The notes beneath the pieces are model-generated. The model searched no databases. It saw only the letters and a program-made list of their open reading frames with translations, and was not told the origin of the DNA. From Boswellia sacra (lineage: Eukaryota > Streptophyta > Magnoliopsida > Sapindales > Burseraceae), in the NCBI GenBank assembly GCA_013180625.2, contig SNVD02014827.1, positions 30,448-94,447 of the forward strand: a DNA stretch of 64,000 nucleotides, written 5' to 3'. Below are positions 48,664-59,651 of this stretch, piece after piece (within the stretch, counting starts at the first letter, position 1; the number at the start of each line of letters is the position of its first letter). Made by a program: the position numbers and the translations under genes.

Positions 48664-50057
48664 CAGGGATGATAATTTTTGACATGACACGCGAATACAA
48701 CTTAACACAATACAGGTTTAAACAGGTTTAGGTTTTGACTTATTTGTGTTTGTGTTGTATTTGTGTCGAAGATGTCAACTTGTTTAATAATCGTGTCGTA
48801 TTCGGGTTGAAAGTCTTTGACACGTGAATACGATTATGTGGCACGTCACGATTATGACACGAACACGTTTATGACACGAGTAACACGAATAACACGACTT
48901 GACACGATAACACGAATATTGACACGATTATAAAATAATATTAAATTTAAAAATATTAAATTTAATATTAAAATTTTGGACATTTTAATCCCTATTATAT
49001 GTATCCAAATTTTAAATTAAGAATATAATTTTGAAACCTAATAAATTTTAGACCTACTACACGTTTGGACACTTTTGTTATTTAATAAAATTTTAAACCT
49101 AATTCTAATTTTGATGCAGTAGACTTTTTTCTCTTAAATTACCTCATTACCCTTCTTACTATATTTTTCCACATAATTCTCTTCCATCTTCTTCTCTCTT
49201 CTTCATCCTTTCTCTCTCTGTAATTCTAATATCTCTATCATATTTTTCTCTCTTCTTCCTATATTTTAGTGCATTTTCTTCATCTTATTTATTATCAAAT
49301 ATATTCATCAACTTAAGTTTTAAAAGGCAAAGAAAGAAGGCAAGAGAAAAATAAACAACGGTTTGGAATCCGATAGCATGAAATCTGACACTCGACAACA
49401 TGAAAATCTGACATCGAAATAATCTGACATTTGACAACATTAAATCCGACACTTGAAGACATGAAAGCCGACACTCGATAGCATGAAAATCCGACACTCG
49501 ACACCATGAAAATCCAACACTCGACGGTATGGAATCTAACACTCAACAGTATAAAATCCGACACTTGACAACATTAAATCCGACACTCGAAGGCATGAAA
49601 GCCGACACTCGACAGCATGAAAATCCGACACTCGATATAATGAAAATCCGACACTCGACATAATCCAACACTTGACAATATTAAATTCGACACTCGAAGG
49701 CATGAAAGCCGACACTCGACGGTATGGAATCTAACACTCAACAGTGTAAAATCCGACACTCGACATAATCCGACACTTGACAACATTAAATCCGACACTC
49801 GAATGCATAAAAGCCGACACTTGACAGCATGAAAATCCGTCACTCGACATAATGAAAATCCGACACTTGACAACATTAAATGTGACACTCAAAGGCATGA
49901 AAATTTTTGTGTTACCCGTTTAATAATCGTGTCGCGTTCGTGTTGAGTCTTAGTGACATGAGTAATAAACGGGTCGTGTTCGTGTTGGGTCAATCTTTAT
50001 AATGTCACAGCTCGATACGATACGAATACGACCCGCGAACATGAATTGCCACCCCTA
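48664..50057. mobile_element. hAT-family element (1394 bp) with minisatellite core
   Basis: CTTGTTGG flanks both ends exactly (48656-48663 and 50058-50065). The ends are CAGGGATGATAATTTTTG and, complemented, TAGGGGTGGCAATTCATG. Subterminal zones are crowded with GACACG/CGTGTC motifs (48680-48940 and 49905-50040). The TAGGGGTGGCAATTC end with CGTGTCG-rich borders is a widespread plant hAT-type repeat. No transposase is present. It lies just upstream of eRF3. Confidence 0.88.
49376..49905. repeat. Minisatellite, about 23-24 bp units, over 20 copies
   Basis: The core is close to TCCGACACTCGACAGCATGA plus 3-4 A. Units vary (ACATTAAA, GGTATGGAA, ATAATGAAA endings), and a longer higher-order pattern is repeated at about 49440-49600, 49590-49720 and 49770-49905. 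The long minus-strand frames across it are by-products of the periodicity. Confidence 0.93.
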
Positions 50058-50329
50058 CTTGTTGGTCAAAAAGTTTTTCCCCTTTAATGCTACTCGAAGC
50101 TCTTTTAAACTTTGTTTAGAATAATTTTGTTTGGGTTTTCGATTGGTTAGAAGGGTTTTTTCAACATTAGAAGTTCTTTTAGTTTTATACTTTGTTGTTT
50201 GGATGTCATTCAAAAAGAGTTGTTTTGCCTTAATAGAAAAGTTTAAAAATTAAAGTTTTTTAGAAAATGTTAAAGATACATTTGTTTAATTATAAAAATT
50301 TTGTTTTATTTTTTATATTTAAAAATAAT

Positions 50330-50615
50330 AATGCTAAATTTATAACTCAAATACAATCAAAACTTTATAACTTGATATGATAACTTACATGATAAAAATT
50401 CATATGAATGAACAAAATTACATCTTCAATCTTCACTATGATTTTGTGACGTATCACATCATTTTTTTTTTTGTAGCCGAGGTGTCCGGGCCAGTTTATG
50501 CGCCACCACAACTAATCCAAGACTTCATTGTTGGTCTTACTAACTCCCTTCTAGGTCGCTCTTGCCACTTGAACTAACCCATTGTGGGTAGCTATACTTC
50601 GATTGTAAGTCTAGT
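50330..50615. mobile_element. MITE family M1, copy 5, interrupted by a SINE
   Basis: The left end AATGCTAAATTTATAACTCA with ACTTTATAACTTGATATGAT corresponds to 53519 onward. The right end ACTTCGATTGTAAGTCTAGT is displaced by the SINE at 50463-50590. Confidence 0.65.
50463..50590 (-). mobile_element. Truncated Au-like SINE
   Basis: On the minus strand it has CCCACAATGGGTTAGTTCAA (head), then GTGGCAAGAGCGACC, and the end CTGGCCCGGACACCTCGGCT followed by the poly-A tail (poly-T 50463-50475). It lacks the B-box region present in the copy at 19543, so about 90 bp are missing internally. Confidence 0.75.
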
Positions 50616-50770
50616 ATGATTGATAAAAAAATACTCACTTAGTAATTTAATTATATGAAATACTTTTATATTTATCTAACCAAACAACCATTAACTTTTT
50701 AATTAAAAACTCCATTTTTAGAAACTTTACTTCTATAAAACTCTACCTAAAAGAGCTGAAATAGGAGTAT

Positions 50771-50945
50771 GCTACTTTTACAAATTATGTAAATAAACTG
50801 ATATGGTATTACTTATTTATTTATACACCATCACCATTCATTAAATGAGTAGATTTTATATATTTATTATTCCAATTATTTCATGACATATTAATTTGTA
50901 TGCAATAATTTATATAAAAAATTTGTAAAACTAGCGTTACTGATT
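50771..50945. mobile_element. MITE with AATGCTAC-type ends (about 175 bp)
   Basis: The left end TATGCTACTTTTACAAATTA faces the right-end complement TAACGCTAGTTTTACAAATT. The inner parts TGATATGGTATTACTTATTT and TTTATACACCATC resemble 29031 and 56997. Confidence 0.65.
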
Positions 50946-53518
50946 AAGTAAACATGCCTTACTATATATGATTTAGTAAAATATGTTTACAAAATAATAT
51001 TAAATGTAATAAAATATTTGATAATATTATACGCCAAAAATATATTTAAAATTTATCCAACTACATTGATATTATTGGCATTTATGTCAGCGTTCAATCG
51101 GAGGAAAAGGTAAAAGATTCAATCACCAGTCGTGGGTTGTAATAATCATGTTACATGATTACGTTAATGTTATTATAACAATGTAACGCGTTGTAAGCCA
51201 TATGTATGTGACATAAATATTACAGATCATGCCGTAGTATAAGGATAGCATAGTCAAACCTACATGATTGTGTTTTCTTACTTTGATTATTGGCCACATG
51301 GTTGAGCCATTTTGTGGCTTCAATTCAGTATTGAGTTCAATGTTTCGTCATGCTTCATCGATAATCTTTTGATTACCCCCAATTTAGTCAAGTTAAAACA
51401 AATCCATGATTGTAGAGAATGTTTTCTTTTAAAAAAATTATGAATATCTTCGAAATAATTATTTTAAAATTTAAAAATGATGATTTAATCTGAAGATGAA
51501 TTCATCTAACTTGTGTATGAATATAGGAGGAATAAGATATATGGGAATTAATTCATAATTATACATTTGTTACCTTGCAATTTTGAATTTGTATCCCTTT
51601 AATTGCAAGCAAATATATAGATGTGGTCAAAGATTCACCGTATGCAAGATTCTTACATTGTTGTCGAAGATAAGATAATATTAATAGGGTAATTAATAGT
51701 ATTAAATATAATATTACAAAATTCAAGTTTAATAACAATTGTCTACCTAATATTTTACTTATCTAGTTATCCCATAATGTAACATATTCTTATTTGAAGG
51801 ATGTTAGGGAATTTCTAGAGGTTATTAAGGTTTGACGGAATTAATAAAGGTCCAAAGGTTTAAGAAACAAACATTGACATCCAAAACTTAATGGAAATTG
51901 TTTATATAATATTAACTGCACAAAGATCACTATATCAAATAAATAATAATGATAACGATAACAACAACAACAACTAAAGTTTTAAAATGCTTTTTATTTT
52001 CTTTTTCACAAATTTCATATATATATATATATATATTTATTTATTTATTTATTAGAGTGACATAAACCACCCCATTAAAAAGAAAATATCAAGGGGACGA
52101 TTTTTTCTATTTTGAAATCTTAATGTTTCTGAATTAAACTGAAATCTGAATAGATAAATCTGAATAATATATTTCTTTTCTAATTTCAACGTGAATTAAA
52201 ATATCTGAAATTAATATTCTTACGTATACATTTTTATCATTTGATGTTGTTTTCAATTGCGTTTTTTGACATATTAATAATATTTGTAAATTAATTTTTT
52301 GAGAACATTATTATTGAAGTATTTCAATAATTATAATTTTATAATTTTAAATATTTATTATTATACTCTAAGTTATTTTTTCAAAATTAATAAAATAATC
52401 ATTTATAGTGTAGTTATATGTGCAATTATTTAAATATTTATTGTTGTATAAAAGTTACATATAAAAGACACTAAATAAATTAGATAGGAGTATTTTTTAG
52501 AATTAAGGGTGATATGAACTATTCAAACGTTTGCATTCAGATAAAAGTTAAATGTTTTAGTTTTTTTCATTTAAATAAAAATGTCTTATGTAAACAAAAT
52601 TAAATAAAAAGATCTGAGAATAGGTTAAATTCTGACTTCTGACCAACAAATAATAAGCCCCTAAGCCTAATTTCTATTCAATAGACTAGACATAACATAA
52701 CATAATAAGACTAAAACTATGTTAACATGACATAAGATGAAATTAATTATAAGTTAACTGGAAACTCCGCATAATCTTTTTTTTTATTGGATGTTTTCAA
52801 CATCTTATAGTTTTGAGGGTTTTTTTGTCGTTTTATTTTATTGTAATTTATTGGAAAATTAATAGTGAGTAGTTAATTTGAATTTTTCAAGTGAAATGTC
52901 TGAAAAGTGAACAATTATATCTTGTGGGGTGTGAAGTTTTTTTTATTTATCTGCTATATATTATTCAGAATTGAATGTTAGCAAGTTTTGTTTTTGAAGT
53001 TTTTGATTGATTAGATTTGATAATATAATGGACTTGTAGGTTAAGTTATATAAAACTTTGAGTTGAAGGTAAATAATCATATAAATGAATTAAATAATTT
53101 ATTGAAAGATTAAATTGAGATAGAATATTAATGCACTTAAAAAAAATATTTCATACAATTGAAATTTTCATTTGTGCTACAATTATTACTACGAGACTAA
53201 ATGAGAACAAGCCCAAAATGGGAAAAAAAGACAGCCATGAGGCAGGCCCAATAGGGAAGCACAAGCCCAATAAATGAGGCCCAACCAGGGCATGAAAAAA
53301 TGGATGGGTCTGGAAGATCTGGCCCAACATTCAATCAATCTCGACAAAAGAAGGCTCCCGACTGAACGATCCTCCTATGTTCCTCGAATAGCACTACAAA
53401 TATTTATCGAGAAGAAAAATATTTGAAAATTTTTAACTTCCCCATCATCGTTGGGTTTGTAAAAAGATTGCGCTCGTGCATGTGTATACTTATAAAATGC
53501 TATTAATTTATGAACAAA
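50946..53518. other. Intergenic, no gene seen
   Basis: Very AT-rich. Contains an (AT)n/(TTTA)n tract at 52018-52050. 53215-53420 is less AT-rich, with scattered CCCAATA/GGCCCA motifs, and could be an old LTR fragment. No coding gene is recognised. Confidence 0.4.
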
Positions 53519-53715
53519 TGATACTAAATTTATAACTTACATACAATCAAAACTCTATAACTTGATGTGACAATTTACATGGCAAAAATTCACCAAGGGA
53601 AGAACAAACAAAAAAGAATGAGATAAATTACATCTTTAATAGGATTTTGTCATGTAAACTACTATATCAGTTTGTAGAGATTAGATTGTATGTAAGTTGT
53701 AAGTATAATATTACT
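53519..53715. mobile_element. MITE family M1, copy 6 (about 197 bp)
   Basis: The left end AATTTATAACTTACATACAA with CTCTATAACTTGATGTGACA faces the right-end complement TACTTACAACTTACATACAA. The middle AGATAAATTACATCTTTAAT is shared with the copies at 31388 and 50330. Confidence 0.8.
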
Positions 53716-54608
53716 ATATATGAATTGATGTATGTTAAATTCACCTTTACATGGTATTTTAAAAATTATTACTATATAAACAACCTTTTTTTCCTAGAAA
53801 AAAATATATTTGTCTTTTGTCTGTGTTGAGCTAACATATATTATAGAATGCATACAATGTGCTTTTACTTTTTTTTTCTTCCTCCAAACAAGGTATAAAT
53901 TGTTGTGTTGTGAAAATACTTTTATTAATGCTGTGTAAAATAACATTAAATAACTAATATTATTTTCCTCTTTGTAAATTTGAAATATATGTGACCTCCC
54001 TTAATGTTACAATAAGTATCCATTTAAGTGTTTTTATTTTAATAAATTTATTCTTACTAATTTAAACAATTTAATACTACATTTCATAATTTATTTGGGA
54101 GATAAAAACATCATCTACCTATTTCTTTGTATAAATTGTAAGAATATTTATAGCATTATATGAATAAATTTAACTTACAAAAGAAATCCTTGAATAATTT
54201 TTAAAACTTGTAGAAAGATCATTTAATATATTTTATTAAATGAACAATACCATCTCTAAATTTATACTTCAATTCTCATATTTTAAACCATGTAACATCA
54301 ATATAAAGCTATGGAAAACACAGTTTTCACATGAAAATTAAGGACAACTAATGTATTTCAATTATCATATTCAACCTTCATACTTAGTGTAAACCCAAAT
54401 TTTTTTTCTAATCTTTTCCCGCAAAATTAAAAGAAATATTGATAAATTCGTTAAGGGTCTTTTTTTTTTCGGGGTTTATATAAGATTAGTTTTCATTTCT
54501 TTTCATATGTACCTATAATACTAATAAAATCTCTGGATCGAAAGTTTTGAAAACACTCAAAAGACCTAAAGGGTTGAGGCATAATAAGCAATGGACTAGC
54601 AAAGAAAT

Positions 54609-55766
54609 GGCTAATTTAGGGTTGCTATTGCTATGAAAAAAAACTATTTTTTCTGCAACAACAACAATTTAGGTGTTTGGAGTTGTTTGTCAACTTGTTT
54701 TTGAAAAAAAAATTGTTGCAAAAAAATTCTGGATTTAAAAAGGACTTCAAAAGCAAGAAGTCCCCTACTTTTGGAGACCTGCTTCTACTTTTGATATAAA
54801 AAATGTATTAAATATCCTCACTTGAAAAATAAAATTAAAAAATTCCTTCAACTTTTTTTAATTATACTCAATTAATAATTGAAAATATTTAATTATTTTT
54901 ATTTTAAAATTTAAAATTATTGACGGACGGGTTTTCAAACCACAGTTGGAGGCAGTCATCGACGACGATTTCAGAGGTGAGTCAAGAACATTGCCAGAAC
55001 CAGCGTGATCATCAGTGTGTGATCTGTCCATTCATGGTGGTTGTAATGGCAAAATGTGTGGCATTTTGCGACAAAAGTTCGGTAGGAAAGTTTCGCCTTA
55101 TTCTACAACAAATGGATACACCTTTTACCATTACAACCACTATAGATGGATAGATCGCTCTTTGGTGATCATGTTGGTGTAGGTGGTGTCACTAGACACA
55201 CCCAAGAAACGATCGCTGGAGACCATCTTTGGCCGCTGTCTAATAACCCTCTGAAAGCTATTTAATTTTTTATTTTCTAAATATCGTGAAATAAATTTAA
55301 TAAATATAATATTTTTATATACTAATATATATAAAAATATATTATAAATTTTAAATTATTTTATAAGTAAATATGTGTATTTTCCCAGTAAAATATTAAA
55401 TTTAAATGATTTTGATTTTGATATTTAATTAATTAAATTTAAACATATAAGTTATACATCCATATGTTTTACATAAATTAAAAATTAATTATATATTATA
55501 TTTATATTTATATAAATAAATAATTTATATAAAATTTGTTTAAAATAGTTTAATATTATAAATGAATACTATATATGTCTATTTTGGTCATTTGCACATA
55601 ATAAAAGCTACAGTACAACAATATAAAACTCCTCTATCTTGTTTCTAAAAAGCAAAACAATTTTTAAAAGTTGGTTTATCAAACACTCTCCGCTTTTTAA
55701 AAAAAAAATTGAATTTTTTCTACGGCAGTTGCTTATTTCCACAGTAACAACAACTCTAATCTGGCC
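54609..55766. mobile_element. TIR element (about 1.16 kb) with a GC-richer core
   Basis: The left end GGCTAATTTAGGGTTGCTAT and the complement of the right end GGCCAGATTAGAGTTGTTGT match over about 30 bp, continuing to CTATGAAAA/CTGTGGAAA. The core 54915-55255 is far less AT-rich than the rest and contains the inverted pair GGTTGTAATGGCAAAATGTG / TTTTACCATTACAACC. No known domain is seen in its frames. No clear target duplication was found. Confidence 0.6.
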
Positions 55767-56150
55767 CAAAGTGTCACATGTATTACATCCCAAATCAAAT
55801 AGACTCATACATATCTCTTCAACCTGCCACCATTTGATTTTTTTTTATGGTAGTGATATAAAAAATAATGAACATCAATAAGAATTAGTAAACCAGCAGG
55901 CTATCATCTTAATAAGTAAATCTGCAATCCCACAAGGATTTTGGTTAAATGAATTTTATCATTTATAGAATATAAAATTGCCCTTAATTCTATCATCATA
56001 ATTACAAGTAATTTATTGGGTTTTCTCTTCTCCCATATATTTTCTAAGGTTAAAAAAGAAAAACCTTGATAGAACAAGAGCGTAGAATATATCCATTCAA
56101 ACATAATCAAATCTTTAATATGAACATAACATGTTATGCCAATTAAATTA
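55767..56150. other. Intergenic, no gene seen
   Basis: AT-rich spacer with short meaningless frames on both strands. Confidence 0.4.
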
Positions 56151-56624
56151 GGGGTGAGGTTATTTGCCCCCACAAAATTTAGTTTTAAACTTATTCTTTT
56201 AGATACAACCCACTAATTAAACTTTTATAAATTAGATTTTTTCCCATCTGAACTTCATGATTTCAAAATTAATCATAACATCAACTTGATAAATTGAGAT
56301 TTATTTGAAATTTAATAAATTAATTCTTAATTAAAAATACAATTAGAAACAAAAAAAATGCTTAATCTTATATGAGAATTGAGATATTTATATAAAAAAA
56401 TTATAAAAAAATACATCTAATGAACTTTTGGAAAAAAAATTAGTTTTATTATATTTTAAGTTAAATTATATATGTTCTACTTAACTAATTTAATTATTTA
56501 AATTATTTATGAGAATTTAAAGATCAATCAAAAAGAAATTAAATTGTTTCAATATATTAATAATGGATGTGTTTAGAAGAATGGGTGTGAAAATAAATTT
56601 TGCGGGTGCAAATACCCCATCCCC
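56151..56624. mobile_element. hAT-like MITE (474 bp), same TIR type as 26907 and 34401
   Basis: The left end GGGGTGAGGTTATTTGCCCC and the complement of the right end GGGGATGGGGTATTTGCACC continue to CACAAAATTT/CGCAAAATTT, about 30 bp of inverted repeat. AAATTA abuts both ends. No coding frame. Confidence 0.75.
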
Positions 56625-56996
56625 AAATTAGCCATTGGAGTGTTCATTAAAAGTAAAACTGCAAAGAGTTTGAACTTTGAAACCTATTTACAAAATTAAT
56701 GAAGATTTTTCCATGTCAACATATTTAAATTCATTTGGTTGGATTATAAGATAAGAATAATTTCATATTTAAAAAGTTTTTTTTTTGATAGTGTGATTGA
56801 TGATTCAATATAAACTTGTCATATTATTTTATGATACATGGAAGAAAACTTTTAAGATTTTTTATTAAATTATGATACCCTTAAAAGGAATAAAATGAAT
56901 AAAACTTACGGAATTTCAAACATTTTCTAAAAATCTCAAAAGTTAAGAAAAATAAGGAATTATCTTTGATATTATATGAATATAATATAGAAAAGT

Positions 56997-57120
56997 AATG
57001 CTATACGTACAAAGTCTGTATACAAAATTGATATGGTATCACTCATTCAATATCACACAACTCGTCAACGTTTTATTACATTCACAGTTCATTATAAATG
57101 CAGTAATAGTACCAAGTTAA
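56997..57120. mobile_element. MITE with AATGCTAC-type left end, right end unclear
   Basis: The left end AATGCTATACGTACAAAGTC and TACAAAATTGATATGGTATC match the copies at 29031 and 50771. The right terminus is decayed or replaced near ACCAAGTTAAC. Confidence 0.5.
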
Positions 57121-57129
57121 CAGAGCTCT

Positions 57130-58161
57130 CAAAATTTTAGTTTTCAAAAGAGGGTTAATATATCACATCCTCTAATTAAGTTTTATGAGAAGGAAATAAT
57201 TTAGAATTGAAAAGGATGGCATGAGGCTTGCAGGAATTTATTTAAGTTGGATATATGCCTCTATTGATAATTGTCTTTGGTCAACCCTGCAGCACACTTA
57301 AATGGCTTACGAAGTCAAATATTTTATCATAAGATAAAGTTTTTAATTAATTAAAAAAGCTCCTTTAAAATTAAGTATAATTTTTGAAAGAGCGAGAGAC
57401 TATATACAAATTTAAAAATAATTTTTTATTCTATCTTTTATAATTTTATTTTAGTAAAAAAATAAAAAATATGTTTTTATGCAACATGCTTTTCATAATT
57501 ATAATATAAAAAATATAAAACTTTTCCCCCTAATTTTTGAAAAGGAAAATATGAAATAAATTAAAATTGGCAAAATCTGAACTTGTGGGCCTGAGTCGCT
57601 TGTTTAGACATGCTAAAATATAATGTTGGCCTATAATTATGGGCCGCGACTAAGATGCAACTGGGGCACTAAATGCGCCTTATTTTAAGATCGTGCGATC
57701 AATCAAGCGGTTATGGATGCACAAACTGGTCCTAGATTAGCCGGTTAAAAATAATTCTCCTGTATGAAAATAAGTGAATTACCGAAAATTAAAAAAATTG
57801 ACATAAGTTGCAAAAGTCGTAACCGAAAATAGAAGCATTTCACGGAGGGCGAAAAACCCATTTGTGAAACAATAAGTAGTTGGCTTTTCTACTTCAAACT
57901 TCATTATTGGTGCTAGGTTTTACACATCATTGGAGGGAAATGCAAGATGTATAATTAGTGGAATTGGACGTGGAACAAAGATTATGATGCAGCTGCTTCC
58001 ATCGTATATGGTATTGTAGGCAAAGGTGTGCACAAGGAGGAAGGTCGTGGAAATCGGTGAGCAGTGTAAGGACGAATTTAACAAATAAACCACGTTAAAC
58101 TTATTGATATTTGTATAGAACCTTTAGGTTTTATTTTTATTTTTATTTTTATTTTTATTTG
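57130..58161. other. Intergenic, no gene recognised
   Basis: 57570-58090 is less AT-rich and contains GGCCCA/GGGCC-type motifs often seen in plant promoters, but no reading frame with a known domain follows. Missing SCAMP 3' exons were looked for here and not found. Ends with a (TTTTTA)n run just before the CACTA terminus. Confidence 0.4.
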
Positions 58162-58930
58162 CACTACAAGAAAAAAGCAAATATTTGACTGTTTTTAGCC
58201 ATCAAATATGATAATATTTGACGGTTACTGCGTGTCATATATGTCACCATCAAATATGATAATAGTTGACAGTTGGTCAAATAGTCAAATATTCACTATA
58301 ACATATTTGACTCTTACAAAATAGTCAAGTTTATATACTTTGAAATTCAAATTTTTAGCATTATTTGACTGTTTATGGAAGAAATATTTGACATAAACCG
58401 TCAAATATGACAAATTAATGGTCAAAATTTTTAAATTATTGTTAATAATATTTGACAGTAACCGTCAAATATTATGAACGTAACGGTCGAATTTTTTCCA
58501 TATTTGATTGCTTTTAACCGTCAAGTATGTGAGCATAGAATAATAGTTGACTCTTTTTTGACAGACAAATAAAGTAGTATTTTTAATACTTGACCGTTTG
58601 GATACTGTCAAGTATGACAAAATTTTTGGCTCATATTTGACTCTTTTTTGGTAGATAAATATTTTTGGCTCATATTTGACTATTTATTATTACTTGTCCG
58701 TTTGGATACTGTCAAGTATGACAAAACTCATATTTGACTGTTTATTAATATTTATTACTGTCAAATATTACCGAATATGTAACTCATATTTGACTGTTTA
58801 TTAGTAGATACTGTCAAATATGACATATTCGTTTGGCCCATATTTAACGGTTTATTATTATCAAGTTTTTGGGAATGGTATTTCTAATTATCATATTTAA
58901 ATGTTTTGAACCGTCAAGTATGAATATATA
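58162..58930 (+). mobile_element. CACTA (En/Spm) transposon terminus with subterminal repeats
   Basis: CACTACAAGAAAAAAGC at 58162 is the classic plant CACTA end. It is followed by many copies, in both orientations, of a motif like ATTTGACTGTTTAT / ACCGTCAAATAT up to about 58930, as expected for transposase-binding subterminal repeats. The opposite end (complement of CACTACAAG) is not seen rightward, so the element is truncated or extends beyond the window. Confidence 0.85.
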
Positions 58931-58996
58931 TATTTATAAATATTTTTCAAAAAAATTATTTATATTATATAGTCTTTCTTGAAAACATAATACAAA

Positions 58997-59075
58997 TAGA
59001 ATTGGTTGAATGGTTAAAACACTATTATTGAACTCAATTCTATTAAAGAGGAAAAGGGTTTGAATTCCACTTAAT
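58997..59075 (+). mobile_element. Possible SINE head (tRNA-like A and B boxes)
   Basis: TTGGTTGAATGGTTAAAAC (A box) and GGGTTTGAATTCC (B box) lie about 50 bp apart, the spacing of a tRNA-type promoter. No cloverleaf can be completed, so it is not a tRNA gene. The 3' end is not defined. Confidence 0.4.
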
Positions 59076-59651
59076 GCATTTTAGTTAATAACTAAACTAA
59101 CCTTCACCATCTGCCATATACAATTAAGCACCTATCATAACTTGTTGATAATTTAGTGGGAGTGAAGCTAAGTAAACAAATGGAAATAAGCAAGTGATTA
59201 AGGCATACGTACAATTGAGCACACATCATAACCAGTTGACAACAATTTAAATAATTACACCGTCTACAATTGATTCATTTAAAATCTAAGTGTTATAATA
59301 TTATGAGGTTAAATCGAGCAAATACCGTAAATATAAAAGCTGCATTTATTAAATACAAATAAACCCTATTTGCAATACATGAGATGGAAAATTTGATCTC
59401 ATATACTCAAATTCACGTTGAAGTACACTAGACAAAAAAATCAATAAGTAAAAAAGAACAATCCATGATACCAATTAAGAATAAATTACACAAACTTTTA
59501 TTTACACTGAAAACAACATAGAATGTGCAATAAACAATGCCAACCGAGATGATTTTACTAGGATCCAGTCTCATCACCAAGTTCAATGAAATTAGAAGTA
59601 TACTTAAAATGCACACAAAACACAGCTAATGAAATACATATGCCAACATAC

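Noticed and set aside
49285..49888. Long minus-strand frames of 80-100 codons with repeated SVGF/VSDFH motifs
   Set aside because: They are translations of the 23-bp minisatellite. Several frames are open at once and the repeats show no protein-level conservation.
49376..49905. Regularly spaced repeats resembling a CRISPR array
   Set aside because: The units are contiguous without unique spacers, vary in sequence, and lie in a plant hAT element.
55639..55881. 80-codon plus-strand frame
   Set aside because: It spans the right terminal repeat of a TIR element and ordinary AT-rich spacer.
58997..59075. A tRNA gene, from good A and B boxes
   Set aside because: Acceptor and anticodon stems do not pair. 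A SINE head is more likely.
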